Shown here one piece after another: positions 1-5,444 of a DNA stretch of 9,780 nucleotides. The notes under the pieces were generated by a model. The model had not been told where the DNA came from, made no database searches, and worked only from the letters and a program-made list of their open reading frames with translations. The DNA comes from Verrucomicrobiales bacterium (GTDB lineage Bacteria > Verrucomicrobiota > Verrucomicrobiia > Limisphaerales > Palsa-1400), in assembly GCA_028293405.1 (NCBI GenBank), contig JAQGOW010000326.1, forward strand, positions 1 through 9,780, written 5' to 3'. How positions within the stretch are numbered: position 1 is the first letter of the stretch; each line of letters opens with the position of its first letter. A program made the translations under genes and the position numbers.

Positions 1-88
1 TTTTGAATTTTTCCATCCAGGACAAATTGGTTTTGTCACCGGGGAAGGCTTGCATCATGAAACCCTTTTTGATCGCGCGCTTGGGCAT
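1..88 (-). CDS. 5' part of a gene, possibly sugar phosphate isomerase/epimerase-like (partial)
   Basis: An ATG at 88-86 on the minus strand opens a frame that stays open for 29 codons to the window edge, so only the N-terminus is visible. It reads MPKRAIKKGFMMQAFPGDK and ends in a stretch containing LSWMEKFK. A short basic start, a Gly/Phe/Met-rich first strand and then an 'xxMEKFKxAKxAGFDGVE'-type helix is how many xylose-isomerase-like TIM-barrel sugar phosphate isomerases/epimerases begin. The diagnostic part of that motif would lie outside the window, so this family call is a weak guess. No in-frame ATG, GTG or TTG occurs between this ATG and the upstream stop at 119-121, which supports the start. 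No clear Shine-Dalgarno site is seen. It lies on the same strand as, and downstream of, the aminotransferase, with a spacer of 115 bp. Confidence 0.45.
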   Translation of the reverse strand, partial: MPKRAIKKGFMMQAFPGDKTNLSWMEKFK

Positions 89-121
89 GCGGGCAGAGTA
101 GAGGGTAGGACGGATTTTTCA

Positions 122-173
122 ACGCAAAGACGCAAAGGCGCAAAGAAAGAATTTTACCACAGAGACACAGAGA
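122..173. repeat. Two adjacent 8-bp-period simple repeats (RCGCAAAG and CACAGAGA types)
   Basis: Positions 122-145 hold three consecutive 8-mers: ACGCAAAG, ACGCAAAG and GCGCAAAG. After a short A/T-rich break, positions 158-173 hold two perfect copies of CACAGAGA, preceded by AC at 156-157. Both motifs have the same period of 8. They lie in the non-coding spacer between the aminotransferase stop (204) and the next gene's start (88), where I see no other gene. From memory, arrays of these two motifs occur together in intergenic regions of many environmental bacteria (Verrucomicrobia, Planctomycetes, Chloroflexi and others). Their function is unknown to me. No hairpin terminator is evident in the spacer. 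Confidence 0.75.
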
Positions 174-203
174 TGGAGAAAAAAGAGAAATCGTCAGTTG
201 CGA

Positions 204-1376
204 TTACTTAATTTTTTTGACGAAGCGTTCCATGCGGACTGTCGCTTCCTGGATTTTGTCCAGGGCCGTGGCGAAGCAGCAGCGGAGGAAGCCTTCTCCG
301 CTCGGGCCAAAGGCGCTGCCGGGGACGCAGGCGAGTTTTTCTTGTTCCAAAAGTTTAACGGCGAATTCTTTTGAGGTGAGGCCGGTGGAGCTGATGCTCG
401 GGAAGGCATAGAAGCTTCCGCGCGGCAGATGGCATTTCAGACCCATGTCGTTTAATGCGTTCACGATGAAATTGCGGCGGACTTTGTATTGGTCGCGCAT
501 TTCAGCGGTGTCGGCTTCGCCATGTTGGATGGCTTCGAGCGCGGCTTCCTGACTGATGATGCTGGCGCAGAGCATTGCGTATTGATGGATGCGCATCATG
601 GCTTCGATGATCTCATGCGGGCCGCAGGCGTAACCGATGCGGAAGCCGGTCATCGCGTAGGCTTTCGAAAAGCCGTGAAGGAAGATGGCGCGTTCCTTCA
701 TTCCAGGAAGTGAAGCGATGCTGACGTGTTCGCCTTCGAAAGTGAGCTCGCTGTAGATCTCGTCGGTAATGACGAAGAGGTTGTGGCGCTTGGCGAGGTC
801 GGCGATTTTCTGTAACTCGGGGCGCGTCATGGTGCCGCCGGTTGGATTGGTCGGAAAGTTCAGGACGAGAACTTTGCTTTTTTTGGTGATGACCTTCTCG
901 ATTTGTTCGGCGCTGACGGAAAAATTGTTTTCGGCACGGCAGGAGACGGCGACGGGAATGCCGTGAGTCATCGCGATGCTCGGCGCGTAGCTGACGTAAC
1001 AGGGTTCGTGATAGATGACTTCGTCGCCTGGATTGATGAGGGCGCGGAAGGCGATGTCCATCGCTTCGCTGACACCGACGGCGATGAGAATTTCGTTTTT
1101 CGGGTCGTAGCTGACCTGAAAATTTTTCTCGATGCTGGCGGCGATGGCTTCGCGGAGTTTGAGCAGGCCGAGGTTTGAGGTGTAGCCGGTGCGACCGCGT
1201 TCGAGTGCGTAAATGGCGGCTTCGCGAATGTGCCAGGGCGTGACGAAATCGGGTTCGCCGACGCCGAGGGAAATGACGTCTTTCATTCCCTGGACGATGT
1301 CGAAGAAATCGCGAATGCCCGAGCGCGGGATGGCGCGGACGTTGTCGGCAATGAATTTGTCGGGTTCGAACGACAT
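204..1376 (-). CDS. Fold-type I PLP-dependent aminotransferase (class I/II)
   Basis: This 390-aa protein has the full set of class I/II aminotransferase motifs. The substrate-site stretch is LGVGEPDFVTP (residues 37-47). NPTG (177-180) and DEIYSELTF (205-213) follow, with Asp205 expected to pair with the PLP pyridine nitrogen. The PLP Schiff-base lysine is K238 in FSKAYAMTGFRIGY. The C-terminal carboxylate-binding arginine is R365 in GFLRCCFA. Length is typical of the family. The pattern of an ELTF loop and a VHQY/IHQYAMLCASxISQ helix resembles Bacillus PatA (N-acetyl-LL-diaminopimelate aminotransferase) and the broad aspartate aminotransferase I-gamma group. The exact substrate cannot be fixed from motifs, so I give no symbol. 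The enzyme should be cytosolic. I chose the ATG at 1376. A GTG at 1457 would add 27 residues that look unlike the family N-terminus and would make a 24-bp dyad (1413-1436) coding. Neither start has a clear Shine-Dalgarno site. The gene is divergent from the EXORDIUM-like gene. Confidence 0.9.
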   Translation of the reverse strand: MSFEPDKFIADNVRAIPRSGIRDFFDIVQGMKDVISLGVGEPDFVTPWHIREAAIYALERGRTGYTSNLGLLKLREAIAASIEKNFQVSYDPKNEILIAVGVSEAMDIAFRALINPGDEVIYHEPCYVSYAPSIAMTHGIPVAVSCRAENNFSVSAEQIEKVITKKSKVLVLNFPTNPTGGTMTRPELQKIADLAKRHNLFVITDEIYSELTFEGEHVSIASLPGMKERAIFLHGFSKAYAMTGFRIGYACGPHEIIEAMMRIHQYAMLCASIISQEAALEAIQHGEADTAEMRDQYKVRRNFIVNALNDMGLKCHLPRGSFYAFPSISSTGLTSKEFAVKLLEQEKLACVPGSAFGPSGEGFLRCCFATALDKIQEATVRMERFVKKIK

Positions 1377-1412
1377 CGGAGAAACAAACCAGAAAGCGTC
1401 GAAATGCCAAGC

Positions 1413-1436
1413 TTCAACAGGTAAGGAATTGTTGAA
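1413..1436. promoter_or_regulatory. Interrupted dyad upstream of the aminotransferase, possible operator
   Basis: TTCAACA (1413-1419) and its exact reverse complement TGTTGAA (1430-1436) are separated by 10 bp. The centres of the arms are 17 bp apart, close to two helical turns. It lies 37 bp upstream of the chosen aminotransferase start, in the spacer between two divergent genes, where an operator for a dimeric regulator could act. No regulator gene is next to it. Two 7-bp arms with a 10-bp gap can arise by chance, so this is a suggestion only. Confidence 0.3.
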
Positions 1437-1474
1437 CGTCGGCCTCGCGAGCTGCACTTCCGAAGGCTATTTGT

Positions 1475-1503
1475 TTGACGGTGTTTCGCGGGATTGATAC
1501 ATA
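1475..1503 (+). promoter_or_regulatory. Possible sigma-70-type promoter for the EXORDIUM-like gene
   Basis: TTGACG at 1475-1480 matches the -35 consensus TTGACA at five of six positions. It is followed after 17 bp by TACATA at 1498-1503, a poor -10 element. If used, transcription would begin near 1510, just upstream of the GGAG at 1514-1517. That would exclude the earlier TTG at 1494 as the start codon. The -10 match is weak. Confidence 0.3.
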
Positions 1504-1513
1504 AGGCGGAACT

Positions 1514-1517
1514 GGAG
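1514..1517 (+). promoter_or_regulatory. Shine-Dalgarno GGAG for the TTG start at 1527
   Basis: GGAG lies 9 nt before the TTG at 1527. No comparable site precedes the other possible TTG start at 1494. This site decides the start chosen for the EXORDIUM-like gene. Confidence 0.5.
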
Positions 1518-1526
1518 CAAAAAGCC

Positions 1527-2486
1527 TTGAACCTATTTTCCTCGCCCAAAATCTTCCGTAGCCGCTCGTTACTTGCAGCACTCGCGATTGGCGTTTTGTC
1601 GGCCGTTGGCGTGAACGCGCAGCCGGGGATTCGTTTGGGTGCGATTACGCCGATTAGTCCGCTGTATTATCACAAGGGGCCGCTGATCAGCACGCCGACT
1701 GTTTATTTGATTTGGTACGGCAATTGGCAGCAAACGAACAGAATTGATAACGCGGACGGACAACAGATTGTTCGTGATTTTCTCAATGCCATCGGCGGGT
1801 CGCCGTATTTTGCCATCAATTCGTCGTTGTCGACTGGTAGCAACGTTATCACCGGCAATGTTGCGTTTGGCGGCGAGACGACGGATACGGGGTCGCAAGG
1901 AAAAATTTTGACTGACCTGAAGGTCGGGCGCGTGGTGACGAACGCGATTGTCTCGGGAGCTTTGCCGAGCGATCCAAGCGGCGTGTATTTCGTGCTGACT
2001 TCGTCGGACATTGTTGAGGCGTCGGGTTTTTGCACGCGTTTTTGTGGATTTCACAGCCATGGTGTTCTTAGCGGGACGAACATAAAATATGCATTCGTTG
2101 GCAACCCTGGTCGCTGTTTGCGAGGGTGTGCGCCGCAGGTGTTGAGCCCGAATGGCAATGCGGCGGTCGACGGGATGGTTTCAATTATTGCGCATGAATT
2201 GAGCGAGGCGACTACGGATCCGGATGGGCGGACTGGGTGGTATGATTTGCGGCATTCAGAGAATGCGGACAAGTGCGCGTGGACGTATGGGCGTCATCAA
2301 TATCGAGCGGCCAACGGCGCGTGGGCCAATATGGGTTGGGATTATTTGGACGGGAACGGCGCGTTTTTGTATCACCGCGATTTTCTTATCCAGCGCAACA
2401 CGGTGCGGGTTATTACAAAGACCGGAATGCAAGTGAACTACTGCGCGACCAGTTACGATCCGGTCACGAAGACTTACCTACCGTAG
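1527..2486 (+). CDS. Secreted EXORDIUM / phosphate-induced protein 1 (PHI-1) family protein
   Basis: With the TTG at 1527 the product is 319 aa and starts with a clean Sec signal peptide. A basic n-region (KIFRSR) is followed by a hydrophobic core (LLAALAIGVLSAVGV) and a signal peptidase I site VNA before Gln, so it should be exported. A TTG at 1494 would add 11 charged residues before the signal and lacks a ribosome site. The mature part has hallmarks of the EXO/PHI-1 family: YLIWYGNW, DFLNAIGGSPYFAINSS, a CTRFCGFHSH segment, KYAFVGNPGRC, then VSIIAHELSEATTDPD and ENADKCAWTYG. Plant EXORDIUM proteins carry the corresponding HELAE...NP segment and act in the cell wall in growth signalling. 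The bacterial role is not known to me. HELSE (H223, E224, E227) resembles a metal-binding HExxE pattern, but protease activity is not established for the family. All six cysteines (169, 173, 197, 201, 250, 306) are in the mature part, so disulfides are likely. The gene ends exactly where the convergent DsbA-like gene ends. Confidence 0.85.
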   Translation: MNLFSSPKIFRSRSLLAALAIGVLSAVGVNAQPGIRLGAITPISPLYYHKGPLISTPTVYLIWYGNWQQTNRIDNADGQQIVRDFLNAIGGSPYFAINSSLSTGSNVITGNVAFGGETTDTGSQGKILTDLKVGRVVTNAIVSGALPSDPSGVYFVLTSSDIVEASGFCTRFCGFHSHGVLSGTNIKYAFVGNPGRCLRGCAPQVLSPNGNAAVDGMVSIIAHELSEATTDPDGRTGWYDLRHSENADKCAWTYGRHQYRAANGAWANMGWDYLDGNGAFLYHRDFLIQRNTVRVITKTGMQVNYCATSYDPVTKTYLP

Positions 2487-3290
2487 TTAAGGCACAGAGG
2501 CCGCTGGTTTCGGAGCAGTTGCAGCCAGGAGTTCGTCGAGTTTGTTTTGGAAGAACTCATAGGATTGTGCGCCGAGGGTGACTTGTGGTGCTTTCAAAAA
2601 CGAGCCGTCTTCGCTGAGTGTTCCAATCAGAAAGGCCGGTGTGCCGTCGACGTGGAGACGTTCGGCGCTGGCGACGCTTCGCTGGATTGCGACATCGTAT
2701 TTGTTGGCTCCGAAACAGGCCGCGAGTTTATTCAAGTCGACACCGGACGCTTGCGCGACGTTGGGTAGATCAGCTTCGTTCATGGGGTGTTGATGAGCGA
2801 AGAGGTAGTCGTGCATTTCCCAAAACTTTCCCTGTTCACCGGCGCATCGGGCGAGCTTGGCTTTGAACGTGGCGTTGGGATGCTCGGGCAACGGGAGGTC
2901 GCGGAAGAAGAGTTTTACTTTGCCGGTTGCGACGTAGTACGTGGTGATTTTTGGGAGAATATTCGTGGCGTATTCGGCGCAGTAGGCGCAGTCGAAATCT
3001 GAATATTGCAAGATCGCGACGCGGGCCTGAGCGTTGCCACGAAAGGGTTCGCCGTGAACGTTGATCGAGAGAAAGCTGGGAGCTGGCTTTGCGTCAGCGG
3101 TGGATTTTTGCTTCAGCAATGTTTGGATTTCTTCGAGTTGCTTCACGATCTGCTCTTGGCCCTTGCGAAGGTCGTCTATCTGTTCTCGCACGGATTTAAC
3201 TGGCGCGCTTTTTGGTTTGTCGGCAATTGCCATGCCCGCGCAAGTGGCGCAGACGAGGAGAAAAAGTGACACACGCATGAACGGATGCAT
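2487..3290 (-). CDS. Exported DsbA-like thioredoxin-fold disulfide oxidoreductase
   Basis: This 267-aa protein begins with a signal peptide (hydrophobic residues 7-23, likely cleavage after AIA at 23). Next is a predicted coiled-coil helix at about 32-62 (REQIDDLRKGQEQIVKQLEE). The thioredoxin-fold domain of the DsbA / Thioredoxin_4 type spans about 75-255. The redox motif is C101-A-Y-C104 after YSDFD, and the cis-proline loop is GTPAF (T217-P218). A helical insertion lies between them, as in DsbA. It should act in the periplasm as a thiol oxidase or isomerase. The coiled coil before the domain suggests dimerisation, as in some Verrucomicrobial and BdbD-like proteins. The start could also be the in-frame ATG at 3278 (MRVSLFLL), which is equally good as a signal-peptide start. 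Neither has a Shine-Dalgarno site. The gene is convergent with the six-cysteine secreted EXORDIUM-like gene and divergent from the PRC-barrel gene. C14 and C17 in the signal do not form a lipobox. Confidence 0.88.
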   Translation of the reverse strand: MHPFMRVSLFLLVCATCAGMAIADKPKSAPVKSVREQIDDLRKGQEQIVKQLEEIQTLLKQKSTADAKPAPSFLSINVHGEPFRGNAQARVAILQYSDFDCAYCAEYATNILPKITTYYVATGKVKLFFRDLPLPEHPNATFKAKLARCAGEQGKFWEMHDYLFAHQHPMNEADLPNVAQASGVDLNKLAACFGANKYDVAIQRSVASAERLHVDGTPAFLIGTLSEDGSFLKAPQVTLGAQSYEFFQNKLDELLAATAPKPAASVP

Positions 3291-3360
3291 GGGAAAATGC
3301 TATGCGCCTAACAGGTCGAACGCTAGTTGAGAAAGGGCGCTTCGCGTGCGACGTTTCGGC

Positions 3361-3366
3361 AGGAGG
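3361..3366 (+). promoter_or_regulatory. Perfect Shine-Dalgarno AGGAGG fixing the PRC-barrel start
   Basis: AGGAGG lies 6 nt before the ATG at 3373. It is the strongest ribosome binding site in the window. It shows that the upstream in-frame GTG at 3346, which would put this site inside the coding region, is not the start. Confidence 0.85.
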
Positions 3367-3372
3367 TCTGAT

Positions 3373-4134
3373 ATGCTGCAAACAGTCGATAATCTACGCA
3401 AATACACGCTGCACGCCACCGACGGTTTGATCGGCAGTATCAAGGATTGCTACTTCGACGATGAGCATTGGACGGTTCGATATTTAGTTGTGCATACAGG
3501 CGCGTGGTTGATGGGGCGCGATGTTTTGATTTCGCCGATCGCGGCGCGCGGCATCAACGAAGAGGAGAAAAGTGTGGTTGTTGATTTGACGAAAGAGAAG
3601 GTGGAGAGGAGTCCAGGTATCGATACGGCCGAGCCGATTTCTCGACGGCAAGAGCGTGAGTATTTTCAATATTACGGCTGGCCTTATTACTGGGGCGGCC
3701 CGGGCGTATGGGGTTGGGGCGGTGTGCCTGCGCCGATTGTGCCGATGCCGCAACCGGCGGCGGACCGTGAGTTGTCACAGGAAGGCAGTGAAGTGGATGT
3801 GCATCTGCGAAGTGCGCTGGAGATTCACGGTTATCACATCCAGGCTAACGATCAGGAAATTGGGCACGTCGAGGATTTCGTTTTGGATAACGCGACGTGG
3901 ACTGTTACGGATTTATTGATCGACACCCGGAATTGGTGGCCGGGTAAGAAGGTGATGATTCCGCACGCGCTGGTGAAAAGCGTGAGTTGGATTGAACGCA
4001 TGATTACTGTCGACCTCTCGAGCGAGCAGATTCAACAAGCCCCGGAGTTCGAGGTCGGGGCAGGATTGGATGCGCGCTATCAACGTGACGTTCGCAAATA
4101 CTACGAGGGAATGCTCGCTGCGGCAGCGCATTGA
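3373..4134 (+). CDS. Tandem PRC-barrel domain protein
   Basis: This 253-aa soluble protein consists of two PRC-barrel-like halves, at about residues 5-82 and 148-225. They match each other clearly. Both have an ATDGLIGSIKD / NDQEIGHVED turn, then FDDEHWTVRYLVVHTG / LDNATWTVTDLLIDTR, then a WLMGRDVLISP / WWPGKKVMIPH strand, and finally SVVVDLTKEKVERSP / MITVDLSSEQIQQAP. This shows an internal duplication. The linker (about 95-130) is rich in aromatics, Gly and Pro (YFQYYGWPYYWGGPG, then PAPIVPMPQP). There is no signal peptide. PRC-barrels are small beta-barrels, named after the photosynthetic reaction centre H subunit, also found in RimM and in many stress-linked bacterial proteins. Stand-alone tandem PRC proteins have no firm function. 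The gene follows an 82-bp divergent spacer and ends with zero bases between its stop and that of the hydrolase. The domain call is firm and the function is unknown. Confidence 0.85.
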   Translation: MLQTVDNLRKYTLHATDGLIGSIKDCYFDDEHWTVRYLVVHTGAWLMGRDVLISPIAARGINEEEKSVVVDLTKEKVERSPGIDTAEPISRRQEREYFQYYGWPYYWGGPGVWGWGGVPAPIVPMPQPAADRELSQEGSEVDVHLRSALEIHGYHIQANDQEIGHVEDFVLDNATWTVTDLLIDTRNWWPGKKVMIPHALVKSVSWIERMITVDLSSEQIQQAPEFEVGAGLDARYQRDVRKYYEGMLAAAAH

Positions 4135-5325
4135 TTATTTCAGGTGTTTGTCGAAGAAGGCCCACGCGCGATCGCGAGCGTCGGGCACGAAGCCGTGGCC
4201 GCCTTCGAATGTAAATAGTTCGAAATTCTCTTCTTGGTTCGCGCGGCTGTAGACCTTCTTCACGTCGTCACGAATCCAATCGGTGTCGCCGAGGTGCGGG
4301 AAAATGGAGTCGTTTAGAGCGGCGGAAACGAAAAGCGGGCGCGGTGAGATCGCCGCGAATAAATGGTGGAAGTCGATGGGCGTATCTTGCATGTGGCCTT
4401 CGAAACCGCCAAGGCGCGGGATGAGTGCGGTGTTGCGAAACCAGCGTGCCGGGGTTGGATCCCAACGGAAAGTGGTGAAGCCGCAACTGCAAACGCCGGC
4501 TTTGATTCGTGGATCGAACGCCATCGCAAAGAGCGTTCCGTAACCACCGTGCGAATGGCCGATGCAGCCGATGCGGTTCGCGTCTACTTCCGGAAGTGAT
4601 TGCAGGTAATCGACAGCGCGCATCGTGTCGTCGATCATTTTCGAGAGGATGCTCCGACCGGCGTTGCCCTGGTAAATGCGAACGGCGTCGCCATAGTGAC
4701 AATAGAAACTGCCACCGACTTGGTAACGTTCGCCGAAACAAATCGCGTCGGGGCAGAGTGTCACGAAACCGCGTTCGGCAAGGATCGGGCCGTATTCCAA
4801 TTCGGGCTTCAATTCGTCGACGCCGGCGGTTTGATCTTTGCCGCTGCGCACTGTTTGGTGAAGGCAAACGATGGCTGGGAACTTTTGAGTCGCTGTGCGG
4901 GTGTCTTTTGGAGACGCCACACGGACGAATGAGGGCGAGGCGGTTTTTGGAATGAAAAGCCAGGCGTGAATCGGTTCGCCGGGGTCGCCAATATATTCGA
5001 TCTTCTTGCGGGTGAACTTTGGGAATTCTTTTACTTCCAACACGCGGGCATTGAGTGGGCCGGTATTGCGCGAGGAGGGGCCGAGCAGGTCGCGCCAGGC
5101 TTCGAGAATTTGTGCGCGCAAGGCGGCGTTGTTTTTGGGGGCTTCTTTTCCTTCGGCACGAAAGTTCAGCGCAGGTTCGTAGTTTGTTTTTCCAGTTTGC
5201 GAGGTGTGGATTGTGCAGACCTGTTCGGGATGCGCTTTGCGATATTCGTCGTAGTTCCAGGGCGCAGGCTCGGCGGCGAAAACTCTGACTGAAATCAAAC
5301 ACGTCAAAAAGAGGAGAAGGCGCAT
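4135..5325 (-). CDS. Exported alpha/beta hydrolase (acetyl xylan esterase / dienelactone hydrolase-like)
   Basis: This 396-aa protein starts with a signal peptide (MRLLLFLTCLISVRVFA, cleavage near residues 17-18), so it probably acts in the periplasm or outside the cell. The alpha/beta-hydrolase core has the oxyanion-side strand FPAIVCLHQT (149-158), the nucleophile elbow GHSHGG with S258, and RPLFVSAALNDSIFP carrying a likely acid D339. The catalytic histidine is H377 in FEGGHGF. The long N-terminal part (about 20-145, with IGDPGEPIHAWLFIP) is typical of the large bacterial secreted esterases annotated as acetyl xylan esterase or dienelactone hydrolase family in Planctomycetes and Verrucomicrobia. 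These often deacetylate polysaccharides, but the substrate here cannot be read from sequence. The ATG at 5325 gives an ideal signal peptide, though there is no Shine-Dalgarno site. It is convergent with the PRC-barrel gene and divergent from ccoI across 119 bp. Confidence 0.87.
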   Translation of the reverse strand: MRLLLFLTCLISVRVFAAEPAPWNYDEYRKAHPEQVCTIHTSQTGKTNYEPALNFRAEGKEAPKNNAALRAQILEAWRDLLGPSSRNTGPLNARVLEVKEFPKFTRKKIEYIGDPGEPIHAWLFIPKTASPSFVRVASPKDTRTATQKFPAIVCLHQTVRSGKDQTAGVDELKPELEYGPILAERGFVTLCPDAICFGERYQVGGSFYCHYGDAVRIYQGNAGRSILSKMIDDTMRAVDYLQSLPEVDANRIGCIGHSHGGYGTLFAMAFDPRIKAGVCSCGFTTFRWDPTPARWFRNTALIPRLGGFEGHMQDTPIDFHHLFAAISPRPLFVSAALNDSIFPHLGDTDWIRDDVKKVYSRANQEENFELFTFEGGHGFVPDARDRAWAFFDKHLK

Positions 5326-5444
5326 GGCGCGAGCATATCACATGGTACGTCGAGCGGCAGCAAGCCAATTTCTGTTAAGTAGACGCCAACAAACGGTAAG
5401 CCGATTGAACGGAAAACAGCGAGTTTTAGGTGTCGTTGTAAGAG

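Noticed and set aside
613..1410. A 265-codon minus-strand open stretch within the aminotransferase.
   Set aside because: The Arg-rich composition is that of a shifted frame, and the aminotransferase frame is complete with all PLP motifs.
1377..1457. An extended aminotransferase start at GTG 1457.
   Set aside because: The added 27 residues do not resemble the family N-terminus, GTG has no well-placed ribosome site, and the region holds the dyad at 1413-1436.
3346..3372. An extended PRC-barrel start at GTG 3346.
   Set aside because: A perfect AGGAGG sits 6 nt before the ATG at 3373, inside the would-be extension.
4268..5368. A 366-codon minus-strand open stretch overlapping the hydrolase gene.
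   Set aside because: It is an alternative frame of the same strand, very rich in Arg, Ser and His. The hydrolase frame has a signal peptide and catalytic motifs.
5326..5444. An FNR/Anr-type site that would control the cbb3 operon by oxygen.
   Set aside because: No TTGAT-N4-ATCAA-like sequence is present in the spacer before ccoI. The control site may be of another kind.
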